A DNA stretch of 42,486 nucleotides from an uncultured Lachnospiraceae bacterium (lineage in GTDB: Bacteria; Bacillota; Clostridia; Lachnospirales; Lachnospiraceae). A program made the translations under genes and the position numbers. This document shows, in pieces, positions 7,042-15,230 of the stretch (position 1 is its first letter; every line of letters starts with the position of its first letter). Location: assembly GCA_910588295.1 (NCBI GenBank), contig CAJUQO010000029.1, positions 1-42,486 of the forward strand, read 5' to 3'. The notes under the pieces are model-generated. The model was given only the letters and a program-made list of their open reading frames with translations. It had not been told where the DNA came from and did not search any database.

Positions 7042-8331
7042 TTAATGCTCGACCGGTGTGACAGTCGACCAGTACTGCTCAATCTCTCCGGCCAGCGCCG
7101 CGCGGTCGATCTGGCCCGCAAGGTATTTCTGCATGCTGGCGCCTACCTTGGAATAATGATCATCCGGATCATACTCATAATTAGGAACCAATTTTCCGGC
7201 ATCCACGTACTGCTTTACGGCATTGCCCAGATCATTGCTGCAGGTCACGGTATTATTGGAGAAGGCGGAAACCATACCGCAGGTATCGGATATCAGCTTC
7301 TGTCCGTCCTCCGAGGAGTACAGCCAATTCAGGAAATCCGAGGCTGCTGCCCGCTGCTCATCCGTAGTATATTCGCTGTTGTCAATATAGAAATATTTGG
7401 AGCCGCCGCCCACCAGGCAGTCGGAATACTCATCCTGCACACTCTGGGGTACAGGCATGATGCCGATGTTTCCGGTATAGTCATAGTCTACGATATCGTT
7501 CCACTCCCAGCAGCAGCCGAACTGGAAAGCAACCTCGCCCTCGGACATCTTCTGATGCACCTGCTCATCCTCGGCAGAGATCGGCCCCGCCGCGAAAGCA
7601 TTGTATTTCATCAGCACATCAAAGGTATCCATCAGAGAATTGAACTTCGCATCGTTAGCCAGATCTGCTGTCCCGCCATAGAGGGCCTCCACAAATCCGT
7701 CCACATCCGCGCGCTCCTCATACACCTGCTGCAGGTAATGGGCGCCCAGAGACCAGTCAGGTTTCAGAATCGCCGTGGGAGCTTCCATGCCGCCGGCCAC
7801 CAGCTTATCCAGAAATGCGGTAAACTCGTCCAGGGTGGTGATCGAAGCCGGATCAAAATCCTCCCCGGTGACATTTTTGATAGCGTCCGCGTTGTAGAGC
7901 ATACCGCGGGCCTCAATGCAGACCGGATAGCCCAGCACCTTATCGTCCACGGTAATGGCGTAATCCGTGTTCTGTACCCATTCCTGCCCGCTCATATCAT
8001 AGCCGTACTCTGCGCCCAGCGTATAGATATCCTTCGCATCGGTCATGGACAGCGTGTAGGGCTCCTTGGAAGCATATTTCACGGAAAGATGGGCCGCCAC
8101 GGTATCATTGGAATAATACACCTCGATATTGACGCCGTTTTCTTCGCTGTATTTGGCTGCTGCCTCTTCGAGATACTCCTGGATCTCCGATTTGGAATTA
8201 AAGATGGTAAAAGAAACGCCGTCCCCGCCGTTTCCAGCGGTACTGCCGTCTGCGCTGCCGCCCGAACCGCCGCAGGCCGTCATAGACAAAGACAAAGAAA
8301 GTGCCCTAAACAGTGCCATTGCTTTTTTCAT
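7042..8331 (-). CDS. ABC transporter solute-binding lipoprotein, family 1 (sugar type), orphan
   Basis: The 429-residue protein has a short signal peptide ending in a lipobox (LSLSMTAC, Cys about residue 20) and a Gly/Ser linker (GGSGGSADGST), so it should be a lipoprotein on the outer face of the membrane. The mature part is a periplasmic-binding-protein type II fold of family 1: FTIFNSKSEIQEYLEEAAAKY at the start, then GYPVCIEARGMLYN and the late helix region AASDFLNWLYSSEDGQKLI. Such proteins deliver oligosaccharides to CUT1 permeases, but no permease genes adjoin it, so its partner is elsewhere or it is a leftover. ATG 8331 is chosen because it begins a proper lipoprotein signal; the frame stays open 48 codons upstream without a sensible sequence. 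No clear Shine-Dalgarno precedes it. It is divergent from the peptide operon. Confidence 0.85.
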   Translation of the reverse strand: MKKAMALFRALSLSLSMTACGGSGGSADGSTAGNGGDGVSFTIFNSKSEIQEYLEEAAAKYSEENGVNIEVYYSNDTVAAHLSVKYASKEPYTLSMTDAKDIYTLGAEYGYDMSGQEWVQNTDYAITVDDKVLGYPVCIEARGMLYNADAIKNVTGEDFDPASITTLDEFTAFLDKLVAGGMEAPTAILKPDWSLGAHYLQQVYEERADVDGFVEALYGGTADLANDAKFNSLMDTFDVLMKYNAFAAGPISAEDEQVHQKMSEGEVAFQFGCCWEWNDIVDYDYTGNIGIMPVPQSVQDEYSDCLVGGGSKYFYIDNSEYTTDEQRAAASDFLNWLYSSEDGQKLISDTCGMVSAFSNNTVTCSNDLGNAVKQYVDAGKLVPNYEYDPDDHYSKVGASMQKYLAGQIDRAALAGEIEQYWSTVTPVEH

Positions 8332-8455
8332 AAATTGTAAATAAGTGTTGAAATCAACTGCATAATTGTGTATACTTATGCGATGGCAGAGGTAACGAGG
8401 TTGTTCCCGGCTGGAAAAGGGGATGAACCTGTTACTTTTTTCATATGAAAGACGC

Positions 8456-8485
8456 TTTACTACGGTATAGTGCAAATGTTATAAA
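8456..8485 (+). promoter_or_regulatory. Candidate promoter of the peptide-uptake operon
   Basis: TTTACT (8456-8461) and TATAAA (8480-8485) are spaced 18 bp apart, about 37 nt before the first gene start. Both boxes are near consensus. There is no other good candidate in the 190-nt divergent gap. Confidence 0.5.
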
Positions 8486-8522
8486 GCCGAAAAGCATGGG
8501 CTTTGTCAGGTGAAAGGGTACT

Positions 8523-9515
8523 ATGGAAAAGACGGAAAAGATCGTTGAGATTAAAGATTTATGTGTAGAATTTAAAACGATGGAGGGTACGGTAAAAGCC
8601 GTCAACCTTCTGAATTATACCCTGCATAAAGGCGAGAAGCTTGGGATCGTGGGGGAAAGCGGCAGCGGCAAAAGCGTGTCCTCCCTGGCCATGATGCGGC
8701 TGATCCCGAATCCCCCGGGAAAGATTACAGGCGGAGAGATCCTGTATAGCGGAAAGGATCTGACAAAGGAACCGGAAAGCGGGATGCAGAAAATCCGGGG
8801 AAATGATATCTCCATGATCTTCCAGGAGCCCATGACCTCCCTGAATCCGATCATCAAGTGCGGGAAGCAGATCGCAGAGGCGCTGACGCTGCACCGCGGC
8901 ATGAATAAAAAGGAAGCCATAGGGGAAGCTGTGGAGATGATGCGGGCCGTAGGCATTGCAAACCCGGAGGCGCGGGCCCATGAGTATCCCCATCAGATGT
9001 CCGGCGGTATGCGCCAGAGAGTTATGATCGCCATGGCTCTGGCCTGCAGGCCGCAGATCCTGATCGCGGATGAACCCACCACGGCGCTGGACGTCACGAT
9101 CCAGGCGCAGATCCTTGATCTGATTCGGGAGCTGAATGAGAATATGGGCACATCCGTGGTATTCATCACTCATGACCTCGGTGTGATCAGCGAGCTCTGT
9201 GATACGGTACTTGTCATGTATACCGGACACGCGGTGGAATTTGCGCCGGTAAAAGACCTGTTCGCCAGCCCGAAACATCCCTATACCCAGGGGCTGATCA
9301 ATGCCATCCCGCGGATCACCAGGGACAGGCCGCCCCTTATGACCATCGAGGGCATGGTGCCAAATCCGACAGAGCATATAGAAGGATGCAGCTTCTGGCC
9401 CAGATGCCCCTACGCCAAAGATCGCTGCCGGAAGGAAATACCGCCGATGTACCGGGTGTCCGGGGACAGGGAGGTACGGTGCTGGAGATATGAACATGCG
9501 CAGGAGGAGGGCTGA
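8523..9515 (+). CDS. dppD: Peptide ABC transporter ATP-binding protein, DppD/OppD type
   Basis: The 330-residue ATPase powers import of di- or oligopeptides as one half of a DppD-DppF pair at the cytoplasmic face. Walker A is GESGSGKS (residues 44-51), the Q-loop region is MIFQEPMTSLNP, the ABC signature is MSGGMRQRV, Walker B with the catalytic Glu is ILIADEPTTALD, and the switch His is in FITHDLG. The C-terminal oligo_HPY extension, with the Cys-rich segment CSFWPRCPYAKDRC, is specific to peptide/nickel importers. Start ATG 8523 has GAAAGGG 4-5 nt upstream. It is the first gene of an operon, 3 nt before the partner ATPase. Confidence 0.95.
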   Translation: MEKTEKIVEIKDLCVEFKTMEGTVKAVNLLNYTLHKGEKLGIVGESGSGKSVSSLAMMRLIPNPPGKITGGEILYSGKDLTKEPESGMQKIRGNDISMIFQEPMTSLNPIIKCGKQIAEALTLHRGMNKKEAIGEAVEMMRAVGIANPEARAHEYPHQMSGGMRQRVMIAMALACRPQILIADEPTTALDVTIQAQILDLIRELNENMGTSVVFITHDLGVISELCDTVLVMYTGHAVEFAPVKDLFASPKHPYTQGLINAIPRITRDRPPLMTIEGMVPNPTEHIEGCSFWPRCPYAKDRCRKEIPPMYRVSGDREVRCWRYEHAQEEG

Positions 9516-9518
9516 TCC

Positions 9519-10529
9519 ATGGCAGGACAGAAAAAAGAAGTGCTGATGAAAGCCGACCATGTAAAAGTATATTTTAAAGGAAAGAATAAAAAATCCGGCA
9601 CGGTAAAAGCGGTTGACGATATCAGCCTTGAGATATTCAAAGGAGAAACCTTCGGCGTAGTCGGGGAAAGCGGATGCGGAAAAAGTACGCTGGGCCGTAC
9701 GCTGATCCGCCTCCAGGACGCCACGGAGGGCCGCGTTTATTTCCACGGACAGGATCTCTCCTCCTTGAAAGGCAGAGACCTGAAGGAAATGCGTAAAAAA
9801 GCACAGATCATTTTTCAGGATCCTTCCGCCTGCCTGAATCCCAAAAGAAACATCCGGCAGATCCTGACAGAACCTTTTGAAATACACAATCTTAAAAAGA
9901 ACACAGACATAGATGCACGGATCCACGAGCTGATACAGCTTGTGGGCCTGGATGATTACCATCTGAGCAGATATCCCCACGAGCTGTCGGGAGGCCAGAA
10001 GCAGCGTGTGGGAATCGCAAGGGCCCTGGCGCTGGAGCCCGAGATCATCATCTGCGACGAGGCCGTCTCGGCACTGGATGTATCGGTGCAGGCCCAGGTG
10101 CTGAATCTCTTACAGGAATTAAAAAAGAAACTGGGGCTTACTTACTTCTTCATCTCTCACAACCTGAACGTGGTTTATCAGGTCAGCGACCGGGTCGGTG
10201 TGATGTACCTGGGCAACATGGTGGAGATCGCGTCTTATGATCAGCTCTATGAAAAACGGTATCATCCCTACACGGAGGCCCTTTTGTCGGCGATCCCCCA
10301 GGTTGATCAGGAAGCACAGGCGGAACGGATCCGTCTGGAAGGCGAGGTGCCAAGTCCCAGCGATCCGCCTTCAGGATGCCGGTTTCACACCCGCTGCCCG
10401 AAAGCCTGTGACCGGTGCGGGACAGACCGCCCCGTATTACAGGAGATTTCAGAAGGACATTTTGTGGCCTGTCATCTGTATGACGGGCAAGATCAGGAGT
10501 TCACGCCGGATACCGGCGACTCAATATAG
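9519..10529 (+). CDS. dppF: Peptide ABC transporter ATP-binding protein, DppF/OppF type
   Basis: The 336-residue second ATPase of the peptide importer has Walker A GESGCGKS (49-56), signature LSGGQKQRVGIARAL, Walker B IIICDEAVSALD with the Asp-Glu pair kept, and switch His in FISHNLN. The C-terminal oligo_HPY region has a Cys cluster (GCRFHTRCPKACDRCG), which in relatives of this family can hold an iron-sulfur centre. It begins 3 nt after dppD with GGAGGAGGG overlapping the end of that gene, so the two should be made in equal amounts. It is followed after 19 nt by the binding-protein gene. Confidence 0.95.
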   Translation: MAGQKKEVLMKADHVKVYFKGKNKKSGTVKAVDDISLEIFKGETFGVVGESGCGKSTLGRTLIRLQDATEGRVYFHGQDLSSLKGRDLKEMRKKAQIIFQDPSACLNPKRNIRQILTEPFEIHNLKKNTDIDARIHELIQLVGLDDYHLSRYPHELSGGQKQRVGIARALALEPEIIICDEAVSALDVSVQAQVLNLLQELKKKLGLTYFFISHNLNVVYQVSDRVGVMYLGNMVEIASYDQLYEKRYHPYTEALLSAIPQVDQEAQAERIRLEGEVPSPSDPPSGCRFHTRCPKACDRCGTDRPVLQEISEGHFVACHLYDGQDQEFTPDTGDSI

Positions 10530-10548
10530 TTTTCAGAGGAGGTAGATT

Positions 10549-12210
10549 ATGAAAAAGAAATTGCTGGCTTTATTCATGAGCCTTACGGTTGCCCTATCCC
10601 TTGCGGGATGCGGCGGCTCCGGCAGCGGCCAAACGGCCGGAGGGTCTTCGGCTGAGAGCGCTGCGGACGGCGGCTCCACAGACGGAGGTTCCGCGGACGG
10701 CGGTGGGAAAACCGTTGTCATTGCCATGGAGGGGGAGGGCCTTGAGACCTTCGACCCGGGATATGTGTATGAGAAATACGCCCACGTCGTCATGAACGCC
10801 TGTTACGAGAACCTGTTTAAGTTTTATGACAATAACGGCCCTGCCCAGCCCTGTCTGGCGGATACCTATGAGTTCTCCGAGGACGGCCTGACGCTCACCG
10901 TTACCCTTAAAGACGGCATTACGTTTGCCAGCGGAAACCCGATGACCTCCGCGGACGTGGCATTCTCCATCAACCGCTGCAAAAATCTGAAGGGGAATCC
11001 TTCGATTATGACGGATACAATCGACAGCATCGAGACGCCGGATGAGAAAACCGTTATCTTCCATCTGACCGAGCCGGACAGCGCGCTCCTGTCCAAACTG
11101 ACTTACAACGCCCTTGCCATCCTCGACAGCACGGTCGCCAAAGAAAACGGCGCTACCGATGCGGAGGATGCGGCGACAGCCGATACGGCACGGAACTATC
11201 TGGATAACACCAGCGCGGGCTCCGGTATGTATGTATTAACAAAATACACGCCGAATGAGGAGATCGTACTGGAAAAAAATGCCGGCTACTGGGGCGACAA
11301 TGCTTCCAATGTGGACAAATACATCATCCAGCTTCAGGGAGAAGCCAACAGCCAGATGATGACCCTTTCCACCGGCGACATCGATGTGGCGCTGAACCTG
11401 ACGGACGATACGGTATCCGAGCTGGAAGGCAATGACAGCGTAGCCGTACTCAACGACCCCACCAAGACCGTGGCATTCGTGATGATGAACATGGATGAGA
11501 GTATCGGCGGCCAGGTCTCCGACCCGAAGGTACAGCAGGCGATCCGTAAAGCGCTGGACTACAAGGGAACCCAGGAGATCGTAGGTTCCGGAACCGTTAC
11601 CCCCTATTCTCTGATCCAGGACGGTTTCATGGGGAGCAAGGGAACCCGTGACGTGAACTATACAAATATTGAGGAAGCCAAGCAGCTTCTCGCAGACGCC
11701 GGCTATCCCGACGGCTTTGACATTGACCTGACTGTCACCGACCTGGCTTTCGAGGGTACGCCGCTTACGGATCTGGCCCAGAAGGTGAAGGATGACCTGG
11801 CCCTGATCGGTATTAACTGCAACATCGTAACCCAGGCATGGGCCGCCGGATACGGCGACGCCTACCGAGACGGTACCCTTGGCTTCACCGTGATGTACTG
11901 GGGTATCGACTATGCGGATCCGAACGTGCAGCTGGAGTTCCTGCCGGGCAGTTCTGTGGGACTGCGCGCGGGCTGGCAGGCGGACATGGATCCGGAGATC
12001 GCAGCCTTGTCCAAAGCCTGTATGGAAGCAACGGATGACGCGGATCGTACCGCTATTCTGGAGCAGATCCAGGATGCAACTTATGAGCATGGGCCCTTTG
12101 TCATGATCGCCCAGGCCCCGGCCCATTTCGGCTATAACACCAGGCTGACGGGCGTGGCCGTATCCGATCCCTATACGTTGGATCTGACCATGATAAATAT
12201 CGCAGAATAA
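10549..12210 (+). CDS. dppA: Peptide-binding lipoprotein, family 5 (DppA/OppA type)
   Basis: The 553-residue extracytoplasmic receptor for peptides has a signal peptide with lipobox LAGC (Cys about 21), then a long Gly/Ser linker (GGSGSGQTAGGSS) tethering it to the membrane. The SBP_bac_5 domain includes the typical LADTYEFSEDGLTLTVTLKDGITF and GNPMTSADVAFSINR segments near residues 105-145, and ends with the usual PFVMIAQAPAHFGYNTRLTG region. AGAGGAGGT lies just before the ATG. A strong stem-loop directly after its stop codon may stabilise its message so that the receptor outnumbers the permease. Substrate class (peptide rather than nickel or heme) is inferred from the peptidase genes in the same operon. 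Confidence 0.93.
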   Translation: MKKKLLALFMSLTVALSLAGCGGSGSGQTAGGSSAESAADGGSTDGGSADGGGKTVVIAMEGEGLETFDPGYVYEKYAHVVMNACYENLFKFYDNNGPAQPCLADTYEFSEDGLTLTVTLKDGITFASGNPMTSADVAFSINRCKNLKGNPSIMTDTIDSIETPDEKTVIFHLTEPDSALLSKLTYNALAILDSTVAKENGATDAEDAATADTARNYLDNTSAGSGMYVLTKYTPNEEIVLEKNAGYWGDNASNVDKYIIQLQGEANSQMMTLSTGDIDVALNLTDDTVSELEGNDSVAVLNDPTKTVAFVMMNMDESIGGQVSDPKVQQAIRKALDYKGTQEIVGSGTVTPYSLIQDGFMGSKGTRDVNYTNIEEAKQLLADAGYPDGFDIDLTVTDLAFEGTPLTDLAQKVKDDLALIGINCNIVTQAWAAGYGDAYRDGTLGFTVMYWGIDYADPNVQLEFLPGSSVGLRAGWQADMDPEIAALSKACMEATDDADRTAILEQIQDATYEHGPFVMIAQAPAHFGYNTRLTGVAVSDPYTLDLTMINIAE

Positions 12211-12215
12211 TATGG

Positions 12216-12250
12216 GGGAGATTCCGGGCAGACAGCCCCCGGAATCTCCC
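12216..12250 (+). other. Intercistronic stem-loop between dppA and dppB
   Basis: A perfect 13-bp repeat GGGAGATTCCGGG (12216-12228) / CCCGGAATCTCCC (12238-12250) has a 9-nt loop. It begins 6 nt after the dppA stop and ends 21 nt before dppB. The next bases are A-rich with no T run, so it is not a standard terminator. It is better explained as an mRNA-stabilising or processing element that keeps dppA message in excess. Confidence 0.75.
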
Positions 12251-12271
12251 AAAGCAAAAGAGGATGGCTTT

Positions 12272-13291
12272 ATGGAACGTCTAAAATTCGCAGGAAGAAG
12301 ATTACTGTATATGATCGTCATGTTGTTCGGCGTGGCAACAATGGTATTTATTCTTACCAAGCTGATACCGGGGGATCCGGCTGTGGCAAATCTGGGACAG
12401 CGCGCAATGAGCAATCCGGAGGTTGTGGCGGCCTACCGCGCGAAGTACGGGCTGGATAAACCGTTAATCATACAGTATTTCATGTATATGGGAAATCTGC
12501 TCCATCTGGATCTCGGCACGTCTATCCGTACAAATAATGAAGTGCTTTTTGAGCTTAAGAGGTGTTTTCCGGCCACCATTGAACTGGCATTGATGTCAAT
12601 CATCCTGGCGACGATCTTCGGCATCCTCTTCGGCATTATTTCGGCAGTAAGAAGAAACAGTATTCTGGATCAGGGGCTGCGGGTGATCTCGGTCACCGGA
12701 GTCAGCATCCCCAGTTTCTGGTTTGCGCTTCTGGTACTCTATTTTCTTTACTATAAGCTCCAGCTGTTTCCGGGTCCGGGGAGACTTAGCAATACCTTTT
12801 CGGCGCCGGAAACAGTGACAGGCCTTTATGTGCTGGACAGCCTGCTTGAAGGCAATACGGCGAAGGCGATGGATGCCCTCTCGCATCTGATCCTGCCCTC
12901 CATCGTACTGGCCGCCTTCACCATGGGCCTGATTACCCGGACTACCCGGTCAAATATCCTGGACGTAATGTCCACGGACTATATCCGGACGGCAAAGGCA
13001 AAAGGGCTCTCGGAAACCGGGCTGATCTTAAAGCACGCTCTTGGCAACGCCCTGATCCCCGTACTCACGGTCATCGGCCTGGGCCTCGGAAATCTTCTGG
13101 GCGGCATGGTTCTTGTGGAGACCATCTTCAACTGGCCGGGCGTGGGGCAGTTTGCCTATGAATCGGTGACGGCTGCGGACTATCCGTCGATCATCGGCGT
13201 GGCGCTGCTGATCGCATTGAATTATATGGTGATCAATACCGTTGTGGATATTCTATACGGCATCATTGACCCGAGAGTGAGGTGCAGCTGA
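12272..13291 (+). CDS. dppB: Peptide ABC transporter permease, DppB/OppB type
   Basis: The 339-residue inner-membrane permease starts with RLLYMIVMLFGVATMVFILTKLIPGDP, the N-terminal helix and 'PGDP' motif of DppB-type proteins. It has about six helices, with the EAA-like coupling segment DYIRTAKAKGLSETGLILKH (about residues 235-255) that touches the ATPase. It ends with the usual DILYGIIDPRVR. ATG 12272 was chosen because AGAGGATGG precedes it; the frame is open 20 codons upstream, but that stretch encodes the intercistronic hairpin. The dppC start lies 2 nt beyond its stop. Confidence 0.93.
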   Translation: MERLKFAGRRLLYMIVMLFGVATMVFILTKLIPGDPAVANLGQRAMSNPEVVAAYRAKYGLDKPLIIQYFMYMGNLLHLDLGTSIRTNNEVLFELKRCFPATIELALMSIILATIFGILFGIISAVRRNSILDQGLRVISVTGVSIPSFWFALLVLYFLYYKLQLFPGPGRLSNTFSAPETVTGLYVLDSLLEGNTAKAMDALSHLILPSIVLAAFTMGLITRTTRSNILDVMSTDYIRTAKAKGLSETGLILKHALGNALIPVLTVIGLGLGNLLGGMVLVETIFNWPGVGQFAYESVTAADYPSIIGVALLIALNYMVINTVVDILYGIIDPRVRCS

Positions 13292-13293
13292 CC

Positions 13294-14127
13294 ATGCGTG
13301 CGTTAAAGAAATTATTTAAATCCAATTATTTATTTACGCTGGGCGTCATCATCTGTCTGGCGTGGATCATGGCGGCTATCCTTGCGCCGGTCATAGCGCC
13401 CTACGATCCCATCGTGCAGGATCTTGGCGTCAGGCTGAACGCGCCCTCCGGAGAACACTGGTTCGGAACCGATAACTTTGGGCGGGATATTTTCAGCCGT
13501 GTGATCTACGGCGGGAGATATTCTCTCCTGGCAGGTGTGGTGACGGTCATTCTGTCCGGCATCATCGGCACTTTTTACGGCGCGGTCGCCGGATACGTGG
13601 GCGGCCAGGTGGATAACGTAATGATGCGGTTCTCGGAGATGATCCTGTCCTTCCCCTCGCTGGTGCTTGCCATGATCATCAATGCGGTTCTGGGCTCCAA
13701 CCTGTTCAATACACTGTTCGCGCTGGTCATCGTATCCTGGCCCACCTATGCCAGACTGATGCGGAGCGTAGTTTTAAGTGTAAAGGAAAACGAATATGTG
13801 ACAGCCTCCATCGCTTTGGGAGCCTCCAACATGCGTGTACTGATGAAAGAGATCATCCCCAACAGTATTAACTCCGTCCTGATCATGGCGACCACGGATA
13901 TCGGCAATAAAATCCTAATGTTCTCCACACTGAGCTTCTTAGGGCTTGGCTCCGCCCCGCCCACGCCGGAGTGGGGTATGATGGTTTCGGACGGCGCGGA
14001 TTATTTCAATAAATTCTGGGTTGCCGGATTTCCGGGGCTGGCGATCTTTACGATGGCTGTGGGCGCCAACTTTATCGGCGACGGTCTAAGAGATCTGCTG
14101 GATCCGAAGCTCAGAAAAGAATTTTAA
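13294..14127 (+). CDS. dppC: Peptide ABC transporter permease, DppC/OppC type
   Basis: The 277-residue permease partner of DppB has an N-terminal anchor helix followed by IAPYDPIVQDLGVRLNAPS and HWFGTDNFGRDIFSRVIYG, the hallmark of DppC proteins. The EAA loop is ENEYVTASIALGASNMRVLMKE, and the C-terminus is GDGLRDLLDPKLRK. The ATG at 13294 has GAGGTG 10 nt upstream inside the end of dppB; an in-frame GTG at 13282 would overlap dppB and has no site of its own. Tight spacing indicates translational coupling with dppB. Confidence 0.93.
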   Translation: MRALKKLFKSNYLFTLGVIICLAWIMAAILAPVIAPYDPIVQDLGVRLNAPSGEHWFGTDNFGRDIFSRVIYGGRYSLLAGVVTVILSGIIGTFYGAVAGYVGGQVDNVMMRFSEMILSFPSLVLAMIINAVLGSNLFNTLFALVIVSWPTYARLMRSVVLSVKENEYVTASIALGASNMRVLMKEIIPNSINSVLIMATTDIGNKILMFSTLSFLGLGSAPPTPEWGMMVSDGADYFNKFWVAGFPGLAIFTMAVGANFIGDGLRDLLDPKLRKEF

Positions 14128-14141
14128 GAGAGGCATACACT

Positions 14142-15230
14142 ATGACAAGAGTCGGCAGAGTTTTAAAGGCGATGGAGGAACAGGGACTATCACAGATGCT
14201 GGTCACAGACCCCGTGTCTGTTTTCTATATGACGGGCATTCAGATAGAACCGGGCGAGAGATTTTTTGCCATGCTGCTAAAAAAAAGCGGCGGGCATGTG
14301 CTGTTTCTGAATCATCTGTTTAACATTCCGGAGGGGACGCTGTTTCAGAAAGTCTGGTACAGCGACACGGATCCTGTTATGGAATACGTAAAGGGGCATA
14401 TTGACGGATCTGAGATCCTGGGTGTGGATAAGGATCTGAAAGCGCGTTTTCTTCTGCCACTGATGGAAGGAAAGGAAGCGAAAAATTTTGTGAATGCTTC
14501 CCTGGCCGTCGATTTTACGCGCGGGATCAAGGACGCGGACGAGCAGAAAAAAATGCGGGCGGCATCGGCAGTCAATGACCAGGCCATGGCAAAGCTGTAT
14601 GAGCTGGTGAAGGAAGGGACGACGGAGAAAGAAATTGCCGACCGGCTTCTGGGGATCTATCTGGAACTGGGAGCGGAGGATTTCTCCTTCCCGCCGATCG
14701 TGTCCTTTGGAGCCAATGCGGCGGATCCCCACCATATGCCGGACGATACGGTACTGAAACCGGGGGACGCCGTGCTTTTCGACGTGGGATGTGTGAAGGA
14801 CGGCTACTGTTCGGATATGACCAGAACGTTTTACTATAAAGAAGCGACAGAAAAAGACCGGGAGATTTATGAACTAGTGCGCCGGGCCAACGAGGCGGCT
14901 ATCGCAAAAATCAAGCCGGGAGTCCCTTTATGTGAGCTGGATCGGACAGCCAGGAATATTATCGCGGAAGCGGGATACGGTGAAAATTTCAATCACCGCC
15001 TGGGACATTTTATCGGGCTTTCCGAGCATGAATTCGGCGATGTTTCCCTCGCCAATGGACAGACGGCAGAGCCGGGCATGATCTTCTCCATTGAACCGGG
15101 CATCTATCTGGCGGGAGAAACGGGCGTACGCATTGAAGACCTGGTACTGGTAACGCCGGATGGCGTGGAGATATTGAATCACTATACAAAAGAACTGACG
15201 ATCATCGATAAAAAAAAGGAGGCTCCATGA
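14142..15230 (+). CDS. M24 family Xaa-Pro peptidase (PepQ/PepP-like)
   Basis: The 362-residue cytosolic metallopeptidase has an N-terminal creatinase-type domain (about 1-130) followed by the pita-bread catalytic domain. All five metal ligands are visible: Asp214 and Asp225 (FDVG...SDMTRTF), His289 (GHFIGLSEHE), Glu318 (SIEPGIY) and Glu332 (VRIEDLVLVT). Enzymes of this size and layout remove the residue before proline from Xaa-Pro dipeptides or from Xaa-Pro peptides; which of the two cannot be decided. AGAGAGGC precedes the ATG. It lies 14 nt after dppC, so imported peptides would be digested directly. Its TGA overlaps the ATG of the cyclophilin gene by 4 nt. Confidence 0.93.
   Translation: MTRVGRVLKAMEEQGLSQMLVTDPVSVFYMTGIQIEPGERFFAMLLKKSGGHVLFLNHLFNIPEGTLFQKVWYSDTDPVMEYVKGHIDGSEILGVDKDLKARFLLPLMEGKEAKNFVNASLAVDFTRGIKDADEQKKMRAASAVNDQAMAKLYELVKEGTTEKEIADRLLGIYLELGAEDFSFPPIVSFGANAADPHHMPDDTVLKPGDAVLFDVGCVKDGYCSDMTRTFYYKEATEKDREIYELVRRANEAAIAKIKPGVPLCELDRTARNIIAEAGYGENFNHRLGHFIGLSEHEFGDVSLANGQTAEPGMIFSIEPGIYLAGETGVRIEDLVLVTPDGVEILNHYTKELTIIDKKKEAP

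Noticed and set aside
6701..7045. Plus-strand ORF of 114 codons over the small gene
   Set aside because: It is rich in Lys/Arg/Gln/Pro as in an off-frame reading of the helical protein, and it runs past the hairpin. The -1 frame gives the sensible protein.
8332..8475. Upstream extension of the orphan binding protein
   Set aside because: The 48 extra residues would bury the lipoprotein signal. The ATG at 8331 begins a normal signal sequence.
8559..9980. Long minus-strand ORF opposite dppD/dppF
   Set aside because: It is antisense to two clear ATPase genes and is rich in His, Cys and Gln from reverse reading. No family motif is seen.
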